Of a stretch of 64,000 nucleotides of DNA, positions 8,459-16,877 are shown one piece after another. The position numbers and the translations under genes are program-made. The notes beneath the pieces were generated by a model. The model was given only the letters and a program-made list of their open reading frames with translations. It did not search any database and was not told where the DNA came from. Every line of letters begins with the position of its first letter. Position 1 is the stretch's first letter. This DNA is from Pseudohoeflea sp964511625 (GTDB lineage: Bacteria > Pseudomonadota > Alphaproteobacteria > Rhizobiales > Rhizobiaceae): positions 1-64,000 of the forward strand of contig CAZEJG010000004.1 of the NCBI GenBank assembly GCA_964511625.1, written 5' to 3'.

Positions 8459-11023
8459 TTACGCCGTCTCGGCGAGCGTCGAACGCTGGAGCTGGTCGTC
8501 GATTTCCCGCAAGGTGTGTTTGAAGGTGCGTTCCATCGCCGCGAAGTGCGCCAACAGAACATCCCGCGGCGGCGTCTCGTCGCCCCGCGCGAGCGCTTCC
8601 ATCGTCTGCGCGATTTCCGAGAGCTTCATCGCTCCGACAATCCAGCTCGAACTCTTGATGGTATGCGCGGGCAGGACCAGCATCTCGAGGTCGCCGGTCG
8701 CAAGCGCGGTGCGAATGCCCTCGATGTAGTCGGCGGTGCCGGTGCGAAACAGTTCGACGAGCGTGGTGGATTTGCGGATCGTGGACCGCATCGTGTCGAA
8801 GACGCCCAGATCGAGGATCGGCGCTTCCGGCTGCGAAGGCCCGGGTTTCGCGATGTTCACTTCCGCCACCGCGGTTCGGGCAGTTGCATGGTCCATGCCC
8901 GGCTCCTTACCGTGCCGATCGCCTACCGATCTGAGCCAGCCGAACTCGGGCATATCCAGCAGGCGCAATAGCGTTTCGGCGAGATTTTGCATCTGCAGAG
9001 GCTTGGGAAGGAACTCGTCCATTCCGGCTTCGAGGCACTTGTCACGGTCGCCCTTCAGCGCGTTTGCGGTCAGGGCCACGATCGGCACACGCCTGATCTC
9101 ATCGCGCGCCATCATCGTACGCAAAATGCGGGCGGCCTCATAGCCGTTCATACCCGGCATCTGGCAATCGAGAAAGATGACGTCGAACCGGCCGTGCCGG
9201 GCGGTTTCGATGGCGGCTTGCCCATCGGCATCGGCCTCGACGTCGATGCCAAAGGTGGTAAGGAATTGCTCGCCGATCGTCAGGTTGACCGCGTTGTCGT
9301 CCACCAGCAAGAGCTTGCGGCCCTCGAAGTGGATCCGGGCCCTGTCCGTCGCATCGGCAACCTCGACCTCGTCTTCCCGCCCCTCGGCAGCCCGCTCCGC
9401 ACGCTCGGCGCGGACCGCCAGCCGGACGTGGAAGGTGGTCCCCTCGCCCCATGTGCTCTGAACCGATATGTCTCCCTGCATCGCCTCGCATAGCTGCTTG
9501 CATATCGCGAGCCCCAGACCGGTTCCGCCGTATCGCCGGGCGGTATCGCCGTTGGCCTGACTGAACCGCTCAAACAGTCGCGCGACTTCCTCGGGATGCA
9601 TACCGATGCCGCTGTCGGCCACCGAGACAAGGAGTTCGCCCACTTCGCCGTGCTCGTCCGAGGACGCGGTTCTGAAGCCGACCGTGACGACGATCCGCCC
9701 CGTCTCGGTAAATTTGAGGGCGTTGGTGATGAGATTGCCCAGTATCTGGCGCAAGCGCATCGGATCCACCACCACGAATTCCGGGACGTCGGGCTCCAGA
9801 TCGAGGACGAGGCTCAGGCCCTTCGACTGCGCAGCGGGAGTGTGAAAAGCGATCGCGTCACGGCACTGGGCGGTGATGTCGGTACGGACCGGATCGATGG
9901 CGAGCTGTCCACTCTCGAGCTTCGACATGTCGAGAATGTCGTTCAGAATGGTCAGGAGCATCGTGCCGGACGACTTGATCTGCTCCGCATAACGCCTCTG
10001 CGTCGGCGACAACTCGGATCGCGTCAACAGTTCCGCCATCCCGAGAACGCCGTTGAGCGGCGTCCTGATCTCATGGCTCATGTTCGCGAGGAAATCGGAC
10101 TTGGCGGCATTGGCGCGCTTTTCCGCAGCCACGGCTTCGCCGAGACGTCCTACAAGGTCCCGATTTCGGTGCTGCAGCAGAAGGAAAAGAGCCGTCGCGA
10201 TGCCTGCAAGCAGAAAGATCCCGGAGACGAAGACGAGCAACCTCTCGAAGCCGACATAGGTTTCGCGAAACCGCAATAGGACCGACAGGTTCCGGCTGAA
10301 GAGCACCGGCACTGCCATCTCGCCGGAGTAGTACCTCTGGAGATAGCCCGGCGGCCTGACGTGCTCCAACGCAATCGTCCGGGAAGCGCCGTTGAGGGTA
10401 TAGGTCGCCCCAATCAGTTCGGCCGCCTTGAAGGCTCCCGAGAGCTCGTCGAAGATATCGCGTAGATCGAGGATCGCATAGGTCACCAGATAGCGCTTCG
10501 GCGCACCGCGCAACTGGAGCCCGTCGGTCACCTCGAGGCTCTGCATCACCAAAATGTCTGTGTCGGACAGGGCGCGGAGAAATCCGCTTCGATCGTCATT
10601 GGACGCAAATGAAATCATCAGGCCCGGCGTGGCGTTGAGACGGGCAACCACTGCAGCGAGATCGTCCCTGTTCATGTCGAGCGACGATGAATCCGCATAG
10701 TAAAATTTGTGATCGCCGAGCCGGTTGGAGAAGAAGAAGCCGAGTTCGCTGATGGATTGGGAGTTCCGGCTGGCGCGCCGGAGTTTCATGTCAACCTCGT
10801 CAACCTGGCCCGAGGCGACGAAAGCGGCGAGATCCTTCAGCCGGATCGCGGCAGCATCGACCTGCTGGCGGACGATTTTCGAAGCGGTGGCCACCTCCTG
10901 CTCGAACCCCCGCTGGTTCGTCTGAAAGGAGGTGATGAGGAACCACACCGTCAAAGCCACCGACAGCAGGAGCAGAACGGCCATGACGACATAATGGAGA
11001 TTGCGTCTGCGAGACTGCCCCAT
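8459..11023 (-). CDS. Hybrid sensor histidine kinase with receiver and Hpt domains
   Basis: An 854-aa inner-membrane hybrid kinase of the BarA/ArcB style. In order: membrane helix ~12-32; a periplasmic sensor of ~225 residues with no motif I recognise; membrane helix ~260-283; HisKA dimerisation domain with phospho-acceptor H317 in MSHEIRTPLNG; an ATP-binding domain with N-box GNLITNALKF and G boxes DSGIGM and GGTGLGLAI; a receiver domain with acidic LVDDN (573-577) and phospho-acceptor D619 in FLDCQMPGMNG, and lysine in PKPL; and a C-terminal Hpt domain with H787 in PAHTIKSSS. All residues of a complete phosphorelay are present. No partner response regulator is adjacent. A 72-aa ORF ends 10 bp upstream, whose TGAGG stop context may supply this gene's ribosome site. 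Confidence 0.93.
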   Translation of the reverse strand: MGQSRRRNLHYVVMAVLLLLSVALTVWFLITSFQTNQRGFEQEVATASKIVRQQVDAAAIRLKDLAAFVASGQVDEVDMKLRRASRNSQSISELGFFFSNRLGDHKFYYADSSSLDMNRDDLAAVVARLNATPGLMISFASNDDRSGFLRALSDTDILVMQSLEVTDGLQLRGAPKRYLVTYAILDLRDIFDELSGAFKAAELIGATYTLNGASRTIALEHVRPPGYLQRYYSGEMAVPVLFSRNLSVLLRFRETYVGFERLLVFVSGIFLLAGIATALFLLLQHRNRDLVGRLGEAVAAEKRANAAKSDFLANMSHEIRTPLNGVLGMAELLTRSELSPTQRRYAEQIKSSGTMLLTILNDILDMSKLESGQLAIDPVRTDITAQCRDAIAFHTPAAQSKGLSLVLDLEPDVPEFVVVDPMRLRQILGNLITNALKFTETGRIVVTVGFRTASSDEHGEVGELLVSVADSGIGMHPEEVARLFERFSQANGDTARRYGGTGLGLAICKQLCEAMQGDISVQSTWGEGTTFHVRLAVRAERAERAAEGREDEVEVADATDRARIHFEGRKLLLVDDNAVNLTIGEQFLTTFGIDVEADADGQAAIETARHGRFDVIFLDCQMPGMNGYEAARILRTMMARDEIRRVPIVALTANALKGDRDKCLEAGMDEFLPKPLQMQNLAETLLRLLDMPEFGWLRSVGDRHGKEPGMDHATARTAVAEVNIAKPGPSQPEAPILDLGVFDTMRSTIRKSTTLVELFRTGTADYIEGIRTALATGDLEMLVLPAHTIKSSSWIVGAMKLSEIAQTMEALARGDETPPRDVLLAHFAAMERTFKHTLREIDDQLQRSTLAETA

Positions 11024-11033
11024 CAGTCCGGCC

Positions 11034-11252
11034 TCACAACGGAAACGGCCGCTTTTGCGGGTGCATCAGCGCAGTCGCCTGATTTACGGCCTCGTGGTAG
11101 GCGAGTTTGTCAAATCCGGAAGCGGGGTCGGTGACGGTGATGGGCAGGATCAGCCCGTTTCCGCGGCGACGCGTGGTCACCAGAACGCGCGTTTCGGCAT
11201 AGGAGGGGGCGCGTCCCCGTATCGGCACGTGGTCTGCATTCACGTTATTCAT
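11034..11252 (-). CDS. Small hypothetical protein upstream of the hybrid kinase
   Basis: A 72-aa ORF with GGAG just upstream of its ATG (only 2 bases spacing, which is short). Its third codon positions are strongly G/C, as in the neighbouring genes, which argues for real coding. The product is soluble, basic in its first half (ETRVLVTTRRRGNG) and matches no family I recognise. It ends 10 bp before the hybrid kinase start, so the two are probably co-transcribed and possibly translationally coupled. It has no signal peptide or membrane segment. It could still be a chance frame in the kinase leader. Confidence 0.45.
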   Translation of the reverse strand: MNNVNADHVPIRGRAPSYAETRVLVTTRRRGNGLILPITVTDPASGFDKLAYHEAVNQATALMHPQKRPFPL

Positions 11253-11401
11253 CGCTCCACGATGACATCTGCCATCTAAGCAATGCTTAAAAATTGACTC
11301 TCATTTTCCACGGTGAAAGTCCAAATACACAGGGTGACCGTCCAACCAATCCGCTGAGATGAAAGAGCTATTCCGGACGAACGCCAACCCGGCCGGACCA
11401 G

Positions 11402-11422
11402 ACGGCCCGTATGCGGGGCCGT
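11402..11422 (-). terminator. Possible terminator hairpin after the M24 peptidase gene
   Basis: ACGGCCC (11402-11408) pairs with GGGCCGT (11416-11422) around a 7-base loop, 22 bp past the peptidase stop on the minus strand, with a partial outer stem. No T-run follows on that strand, so it is at best a Rho-assisted or 3'-protecting hairpin. The rest of the 11253-11443 gap contains only an AT-rich stretch near 11280-11330 that may hold a promoter for the small ORF and kinase. Confidence 0.35.
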
Positions 11423-11443
11423 GGACCGTCCGGTGGCATGCCC

Positions 11444-12637
11444 TCAGTCGCGAATGATCCAGCCGCGGTTGTCCGGGCCGAACAGCTCGTAGCCCTCGTC
11501 GGTGACGATGATTGTGTCTTCGAGCTTGATGAAGCCGCGCTTGGGGTGCTGCATCGTGGTCTCGACGGAGAGCACCATGCCCGGCTCGAAGGGCCGATCC
11601 GCATCGATGCCTTCATAGGCGACCGGGTGGTTGGTCATGAGGAACGGGGCCTCGTGCGAAATCAGGCCCATGCCGTGGGCGAAGAAGTCGTTGCAGGCGG
11701 CATTCGGGCCGCGCCGGAGCTCGGCTTCACCGGCCGCGATCATCTCGGCACCAGTGCGACCGGGAGCGATGCAGGCGAAGGCCGCCTGCTGGACGGATTC
11801 CACCTCGGCCAGAAGGTCGACGAGTTCGCTGTCCGGTTCCCCGAGCACGCCCATTCGGCAGATATCGCCGATATAGCCGTGGAGATTGCCCCCGGAATCG
11901 ATCGAGAGCACCTCGCCACGATCCCAGGCCTGTTCGGACCCGGCGCGGACGTGACTGTCTCCGAGGGTCAGCAGGCAGTATTCGAAGGTGAGTTCGCGCG
12001 CGGTCTCCTCTTGCCTCAGCCTCTCGATGATCTGGTGTTTGGTGCTGCCCTCGCCCGAAGCCCGGATGGTGGCGACCATCGACTGGTCGATCCGGCGGGT
12101 CGCCTCGCGCAGGAGATCGATCTCCGCTTTCGACTTGATCATCCGGAGACGGGTGAGCGCCATGCTCGCGTCGACGATGCGGGCCTGCGGCACGGAGGCC
12201 GCGAGCGCGTCGTAGCCGTCCTTCGGCATGAAGCCGATCTCGATGCCGATCTTTCCGCTCGCCACGCCGCAGCTCTGCAGGTACTCCCCCACCGCCTGCA
12301 TGGAATCCACCGATCCCCAGAAGCCCGGACGGAATTCCGGCACCCAGAAGGGCGCGACCTTGTGCTCGTGAATCTCCATCTTGTTGGCGAAATAGCCGGT
12401 CCTGTCGGCGTGTCCGCGGATATAGACGAAGGCCGGCAGGTAGCGGCTCTGCCCGATCGCATCCATGGCCGAGAAGAAGATGAATTCGTAGCCGCCGAGC
12501 AGATAGCGGACATTGTGCTTGGACGTCGCCACGAGGGCGTCGAGCCCGGCGGCCTCCAATGCGGCGTCGAGATCGCTGAACTTGTAGGGCAGGTCAGCCG
12601 AGGTGGCGGCGTGAAGCGGTGCCATTTCATGCAACAT
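11444..12637 (-). CDS. M24-family metallopeptidase (Xaa-Pro peptidase / creatinase fold)
   Basis: A 397-aa protein with the two-domain 'pita-bread' layout: an N-terminal creatinase-like domain (~15-165) and a catalytic domain (~175-390). The metal ligands of the family are visible in order as D in LSIDSGG, D in GDICRMG, H in AHGMGLISHE, E in LSVETTM and E in IKLEDTI. The site is therefore intact. Substrates in this family include Xaa-Pro peptides, creatine-like amidino compounds and ectoine derivatives; which one applies cannot be decided here. The start has an ideal GGGAGGA at 7 bases. It is the last gene of a three-gene operon with a cupin and a Tm-1-like protein, suggesting hydrolysis of a specialised small molecule rather than peptide turnover (inference). 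Confidence 0.88.
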   Translation of the reverse strand: MLHEMAPLHAATSADLPYKFSDLDAALEAAGLDALVATSKHNVRYLLGGYEFIFFSAMDAIGQSRYLPAFVYIRGHADRTGYFANKMEIHEHKVAPFWVPEFRPGFWGSVDSMQAVGEYLQSCGVASGKIGIEIGFMPKDGYDALAASVPQARIVDASMALTRLRMIKSKAEIDLLREATRRIDQSMVATIRASGEGSTKHQIIERLRQEETARELTFEYCLLTLGDSHVRAGSEQAWDRGEVLSIDSGGNLHGYIGDICRMGVLGEPDSELVDLLAEVESVQQAAFACIAPGRTGAEMIAAGEAELRRGPNAACNDFFAHGMGLISHEAPFLMTNHPVAYEGIDADRPFEPGMVLSVETTMQHPKRGFIKLEDTIIVTDEGYELFGPDNRGWIIRD

Positions 12638-12661
12638 GTCTGTCTCCTCCCAGAAGGCCAG

Positions 12662-13075
12662 TCAGCCGTGCGGCGGCGGAACGAGCCGGAAGTCCGGCAA
12701 CTCGCGCAGAACCTCCTCGGGTCCCGCCGGGCTATAGACGACGAACAGCTTCATCGGCTTGTCGCCGGTGTTGAGCGTGGAGTGGAAACGGCTGTCGGGA
12801 ATGAAGATGGTGCAGCCGGCACGTACCGTTTCGGTGACCGGATTGCCGTCGGTATCCTCGACCATCTGCTCGCCCTCGCCCTCGAGCACATAGATGATCT
12901 CTTCCGATCCGGGATGGTTGTGGCGCGCATGCCCCTGGCCCGGCGGCACATGCACCACGCCGGCGGAGAACTGGTTGGCGCCGTTGACCTTCGGCCCGCA
13001 GGTAACCGTCAGATGACCCCAGTCGAAGGCGAAGCGGTCGACCGCCTCGGGATAGATGAAGAATTTCTCACTCAT
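12662..13075 (-). CDS. Cupin-domain protein
   Basis: A 137-aa single-domain cupin. Cupin motif 1 is visible as HNHPGSEEIIYVLEGEGE (metal-binding H, H and E in the G-x5-HxH-x3-E pattern) and motif 2 around IFIPDSRFHSTLN with its histidine. Stand-alone cupins of this size act as isomerases, dioxygenases or ligand-binding helpers of catabolic operons. The frame extends upstream to 13717, but that part is antisense-type sequence within the Tm-1-like gene. The start at MSEKFF has GAGAGGAG at 7 bases. It lies 26 bp after the Tm-1-like gene and 24 bp before the peptidase gene. The reaction is unknown. Confidence 0.85.
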   Translation of the reverse strand: MSEKFFIYPEAVDRFAFDWGHLTVTCGPKVNGANQFSAGVVHVPPGQGHARHNHPGSEEIIYVLEGEGEQMVEDTDGNPVTETVRAGCTIFIPDSRFHSTLNTGDKPMKLFVVYSPAGPEEVLRELPDFRLVPPPHG

Positions 13076-13101
13076 GTTCTGGCTCCTCTCCAGACTGGAA
13101 T

Positions 13102-14292
13102 TCAGATGATCGATCGAAACGCCTCGACCGCCGCTTCGGCAAAAGCCGGGTCGTTGACATGCAGCGGCAACCGTTCGATGCGGCGGTTTTCGGAGGCGTC
13201 GAAATTGGCTTCGATCGCCTCGAACAACTCCGCGTCCGCCTCGGGATCGAAGAAGGCGCCGCCTTCGATGTCGAGCGCCGAGACCCCGCGCTCCGGGATG
13301 AGAAAGCGGACAGGACCATTGCAGGCGCTCAGCTTTCGGCCGATCCAGGCCCCGATTTCGGCGCACTCTTCGGCGCTCGTCCGCATCAGCGTGATGTTGG
13401 CGTTGTGGTGATACAGCGTGCGGTTCCTGAACTTCTCCGGCACCGTTTCCGGCGCCCAGAAATTGACCATGTCGAGCGCGCCCACCGAACCGACATAGGG
13501 AACCCCGGTGCGGGCAATCGCTCCGAAACGGTCCTCCTTCGCGGCGAGCACTCCGCCCACGATCATGTCGCAAACCTCGGTCGTGGTCATGTCGAGCACG
13601 CCCGAGAGAACGCCGTCGTCGACGAGCTTCTCCATGGTTCGTCCGCCGGTTCCCGTCGCATGGAAAACCATGCAGTCGAAATCCGTTTTCAGGTGCTCGA
13701 CGATGGCGGTCACGCACGGGGTCGTCACGCCGAACATCGAGAGACCTATCGATTTCGCGCTCGCTTCATCGATTGCCGGCTTGTTCACCATGCCGGCGAT
13801 CGCCGCGGCGGCGTTGGCCAGCACCATGCGGCTCAGGCGGTTGAGCCCCGCGAGGTCGGTCACAGAGGGCAGCATCACGATGTCGGAAATGTCGACGAAG
13901 GCCGAGACGTCGCTCGAAGCGAGCGTCGAAACCATCACCTTCGGCAGGCCGTAGGGAAGCTGGCGCATGCCGGCGGTGACGATCGAGGTGCCGCCGCTGC
14001 CGCCAATGCCGATGACGCCGGCGATATCGGTGCACTGCGAGAGATAGGCCGCGAAGGCCGTTCCCATCGCGCTCACCGCCGCGCCGCGATCATCGCCCGC
14101 AAGCACGGCATCGCGACCTTCGGGATGAAAGGACGCCACGGTGCGGGCGTCGACGTCTGCCGCAAATGTCGGCGTTCGCGTTCCCACATCGACGGTCGTC
14201 ACGGTCGCGCCGGCAGCTGCAACCGCCCGCGCCAGATAGGCGAGTTCATCGCCCTTCGTGTCGGCGGTGCCGACAACATAGATACGCTTCAC
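13102..14292 (-). CDS. Tm-1-like ATP-binding / UPF0261 family protein
   Basis: A protein of about 396 aa in the UPF0261 family, related to the N-terminal half of plant Tm-1. The N-terminus has the conserved nucleotide-binding start VKRIYVVGTADTKGDEL. Later come GVIGIGGSGGTSIVTAGM (phosphate-binding glycine loop) and MVFHATGTGGRTMEKLVDDG (family signature). I place the start at a GTG (14292), five bases after a strong GGGAGGA. The ATG-initiated frame at 14328 would place that ribosome site inside the coding region. The family's biochemical role is poorly defined. It often accompanies a phosphoenolpyruvate-hydrolase-like TIM barrel, absent here and replaced by a cupin and an M24 peptidase. It is divergent from the TetR gene at 14397. 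Confidence 0.87.
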   Translation of the reverse strand: MKRIYVVGTADTKGDELAYLARAVAAAGATVTTVDVGTRTPTFAADVDARTVASFHPEGRDAVLAGDDRGAAVSAMGTAFAAYLSQCTDIAGVIGIGGSGGTSIVTAGMRQLPYGLPKVMVSTLASSDVSAFVDISDIVMLPSVTDLAGLNRLSRMVLANAAAAIAGMVNKPAIDEASAKSIGLSMFGVTTPCVTAIVEHLKTDFDCMVFHATGTGGRTMEKLVDDGVLSGVLDMTTTEVCDMIVGGVLAAKEDRFGAIARTGVPYVGSVGALDMVNFWAPETVPEKFRNRTLYHHNANITLMRTSAEECAEIGAWIGRKLSACNGPVRFLIPERGVSALDIEGGAFFDPEADAELFEAIEANFDASENRRIERLPLHVNDPAFAEAAVEAFRSII

Positions 14293-14396
14293 CTTATCCT
14301 CCCATTCGGCTCCCACCGCCTCCTCCAAGGCGATCAGGCCATCTCCGGCAGCGATCGTGCACTTGCCAATTTTTGAGACGCGAGTATCGTATTGAC

Positions 14397-15050
14397 ATGA
14401 ACATCTCTCGTCAATCGAACGAAACCGCCCTCTTTCCGGAACGCGGCCCCCGGGCGCGAACCCGGAAACTCATGGTGTCGACGGCGAGCCGCCTGATGCA
14501 GGCCGGCCTTACGCCGTCCGTCAGCGAGGTGGCCGAGGCGGCGGAGGTCTCGCGCGCCACGGCCTATCGCTACTTCCCCAGCGAGGCGGCGCTGGTTCAT
14601 GCGGTCGTCGACGAGGCACTCGGCCCCATTCTCGACTGGAGCGGCGCCAGTCCGGATGCTGAAACGCGCGTGCGCGACCTGTTCGAGAAGTCGCTGCCAC
14701 GCATCGCCGAGTTCGAGGCGACCTTCAAGGCGGCGTTGCGGCTGTCGCTCGATCAGTGGGCGCGCGAACAGGTGGGCGCGCTTGGCGACGAGCCGCGCTT
14801 CCGGCGCGGCCACCGCATCGAACTTCTCAACGAGGCCCTCGCGCCTTTGCGCACAACCCTGAGCACGGCCGAATTCGACCGCCTCTCCCAGGCGCTCTCG
14901 ATGATCTTCGGCGTCGAGGTCTATACGGTTCTCAAGGACATCTGGGGATTGGCTCCCGACCGCTCCGCGGAGGTCGCGCAATGGGCGGCGTGCGCTCTTG
15001 TGAGAGCCTCCGTCGACGCTGCGGCAGGAAACGGAAAAGCGAAGTCGTGA
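14397..15050 (+). CDS. TetR-family transcriptional regulator
   Basis: A 217-aa TetR/AcrR regulator. An unstructured start is followed by the helix-turn-helix at about residues 20-67 (STASRLMQAGLTPSVSEVAE, then VSRATAYRYFPSEAALV) and an all-helical ligand domain. The chosen ATG (14397) is the first that gives a normal family N-terminus; the frame is open further upstream into the opposite-strand gene. Divergent placement, 104 bp from the Tm-1-like operon, points to repression of that operon. The ligand is unknown. No clear dyad was found in the shared intergenic region. Confidence 0.85.
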   Translation: MNISRQSNETALFPERGPRARTRKLMVSTASRLMQAGLTPSVSEVAEAAEVSRATAYRYFPSEAALVHAVVDEALGPILDWSGASPDAETRVRDLFEKSLPRIAEFEATFKAALRLSLDQWAREQVGALGDEPRFRRGHRIELLNEALAPLRTTLSTAEFDRLSQALSMIFGVEVYTVLKDIWGLAPDRSAEVAQWAACALVRASVDAAAGNGKAKS

Positions 15051-15056
15051 ACCCAT

Positions 15057-15069
15057 CTGGCCTTACCAG
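15057..15069. promoter_or_regulatory. Degenerate GntR operator candidate (O1)
   Basis: CTGGCcttACCAG matches TGGTnnnACCA at 7 of 8 fixed positions. Its flanks (cat...ttg) closely resemble the perfect site at 25098-25110. It lies just past the TetR stop, 168 bp upstream of O2, and could be an auxiliary looping site. The 342-bp gap from 15051 to 15392 holds only O1, O2 and a promoter, with no coding pattern. Confidence 0.35.
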
Positions 15070-15224
15070 TTGATCGCGTGGAGCAATTCGCGGCGAGAGA
15101 GCTTTAGCACGCCGACGCTCGGAAAAGAAACCAAATAGCCTCGATTGTCTGGCGTTTTTGTCATTTTTTGCGGCATCCGCCCATTTCAGCACCTGTGGAT
15201 GAACTTGCTTGACGGACCCTGAAT

Positions 15225-15237
15225 TTGGTAATACCAA
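15225..15237. promoter_or_regulatory. GntR (FadR-type) operator in front of sugar ABC operon (O2)
   Basis: TTGGTA-a-TACCAA is a perfect palindrome fitting TGGTnnnACCA, the pattern established for FadR-type GntR regulators. A TTGACG -35-like hexamer lies at 15209-15214, so the operator would cover the -10 region or start site of the ABC operon. The same pattern occurs twice between the catabolic operons at 25.1 kb, next to the GntR gene. Confidence 0.6.
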
Positions 15238-15392
15238 TTTCTGACTGGCAACTGGCGTTGAGGAGGCCAGACTAATTTTGACGGGAGTTGGTCGCTGGAG
15301 GACTTGAGGAGGTCCGGTCGACCGTGAGGAGAAAATCCCGGACGGGCAGCGCCGACAGCTTATCGAATGTGCATAATTGGGAGGAGATCATC

Positions 15393-16700
15393 ATGCGCAG
15401 GAGACTACTTGGAATTGCGGGCGGGCTCGCACTCGCCCTCGCGAGCAGTACCTCGGTACTGGCTCAGGAACTGACCATCTTTTGGGCGGAATGGGATCCG
15501 GCCAACTACCTGCAGGAACTGGTGAACGAGTACGAAGCCGAAACCGGCGTCCGTGTCACCGTCGAAACCACGCCCTGGCAGGACTTCCAGACCAAGGCCT
15601 TTACCGAGTTCAACGCCCGCGGTTCCGCCTACGACATGGTGGTGGGCGATTCCCAGTGGCTTGGCGCGGCTTCCGAAGCCGGCCACTACGTCGACCTGAC
15701 CGACTTCTTCAACGAGCACAATCTCGGTGAAGTGATGGCTCCGGCGACCGTCAAATATTACGCCGAGTATCCGTCGAACTCGGGCAAGTACTGGGCGATC
15801 CCGGCCGAAGGCGACGCCGTGGGCTGGTCCTACCGCAAGGACTGGTTCGAAGACCCCAAGGAAATGGAAGCCTTCAAGGCTAAGTACGGCTACGACCTGG
15901 CTCCGCCGAAGACCTGGGCCGAACTCCGCGACATCGCGGAATTCTTCCACCGTCCGGACGAGAACCGCTACGGCATCGCGATCTATACCGACAACTCCTA
16001 TGACGGCCTGGTGATGGGCGTCGAGAACGCCATCTTCTCTTTCGGTGGGGAACTCGGCGACTACGAGAATTACAAGGTCGACGGCATCATCAACTCGGAC
16101 AAGAACGTCAAGGCGCTGGAACTCTATCGCGAGCTCTACACCTACACGCCTCCGGGCTGGGCGAAGTCGTTCTTCGTGGAGAATAACCAGGCGATCACCG
16201 AGAACCTGGCCGCGATGAGCATGAACTACTTCGCGTTCTTCCCGGCTCTCGTCAACGAAGCCTCGAACCCGAACGCCAAGGTCACCGGCTTCTTCGCCAA
16301 CCCGGCCGGTCCGGACGGCGATCAGTACGCGGCCCTTGGCGGCCAGGGCATCTCCGTCATCTCCTATTCCGAAAATCAGGAAGAGGCGATGAAATTCCTG
16401 GAGTGGTTCATCAAGGACGAAACCCAGAAGCGCTGGGCTGAACTGGGCGGTTACACCGCCAGCGCGGCCGTGCTGGGTTCGGACGAATTCCAGAACGCCA
16501 CGCCCTACAACAAGGCCTTCTACGAGACGATGTTCCGCGTGAAGGACTTCTGGGCAACGCCGGAATATGCCGAGCTGCTGATCCAGATGAACCAGCGCAT
16601 CTATCCGTACATCACGGCGGGTGAAGGGTCGGCCAAGGAGTCGCTCGACGCGCTCGCTTCCGACTGGAACGAAACCTTCAAGAAGTACGGCCGCAACTAG
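15393..16700 (+). CDS. Sugar-type ABC transporter substrate-binding protein
   Basis: A 435-aa extracellular binding protein of the family-1 (MalE/UgpB-like) class. The Sec signal peptide has RRR, a hydrophobic core (LLGIAGGLALALASS) and cleavage near VLA-QE, giving a periplasmic protein. The mature part contains the class-typical TPWQDF, DMVVGDSQWLGA, IPAEGDAVGWSYRKDW and GGQGISVISYS. I choose the ATG at 15393 because GGGAGGAG sits 6 bases upstream; the longer TTG frame adds a non-signal extension. It is the first gene of a six-gene transport operon behind GntR-type operator O2. The ligand is probably a mono- or oligosaccharide, polyol or sugar acid, judged only by neighbouring enzymes. Confidence 0.9.
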   Translation: MRRRLLGIAGGLALALASSTSVLAQELTIFWAEWDPANYLQELVNEYEAETGVRVTVETTPWQDFQTKAFTEFNARGSAYDMVVGDSQWLGAASEAGHYVDLTDFFNEHNLGEVMAPATVKYYAEYPSNSGKYWAIPAEGDAVGWSYRKDWFEDPKEMEAFKAKYGYDLAPPKTWAELRDIAEFFHRPDENRYGIAIYTDNSYDGLVMGVENAIFSFGGELGDYENYKVDGIINSDKNVKALELYRELYTYTPPGWAKSFFVENNQAITENLAAMSMNYFAFFPALVNEASNPNAKVTGFFANPAGPDGDQYAALGGQGISVISYSENQEEAMKFLEWFIKDETQKRWAELGGYTASAAVLGSDEFQNATPYNKAFYETMFRVKDFWATPEYAELLIQMNQRIYPYITAGEGSAKESLDALASDWNETFKKYGRN

Positions 16701-16713
16701 GCCGGATAGCGGC

Positions 16714-16783
16714 AGGGTGCGCCACGGCGCATCCTCCACTCTCTGACACGTTGAACGGGAGGGCGCGCCGGAAACGGCGCGTC
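16714..16783 (+). repeat. Two hairpins after the binding-protein gene
   Basis: AGGGTGCGCC/GGCGCATCCT (16714-16735) and GGCGCGCCG-GAAA-CGGCGCGTC (16762-16783, with a GNRA-type loop and one G-T wobble) lie between the binding-protein stop and the permease gene. Without T-runs they are not full terminators. They are placed where hairpins typically stabilise the abundant binding-protein mRNA and lower permease expression. Confidence 0.5.
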
Positions 16784-16877
16784 TTCGAAGTCCCGCGTCC
16801 GCGGGTGGGGATTTGACATCTGAATTGACATGACCGTGCTTGCGTACGGGATGTGGCGGCTCTGGGAGGAGCGGAGT

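Noticed and set aside
13076..13717. N-terminal extension of the cupin frame
   Set aside because: It lies entirely inside the Tm-1-like gene, has shadow-type composition, and a strong ribosome site precedes the internal ATG at 13075.
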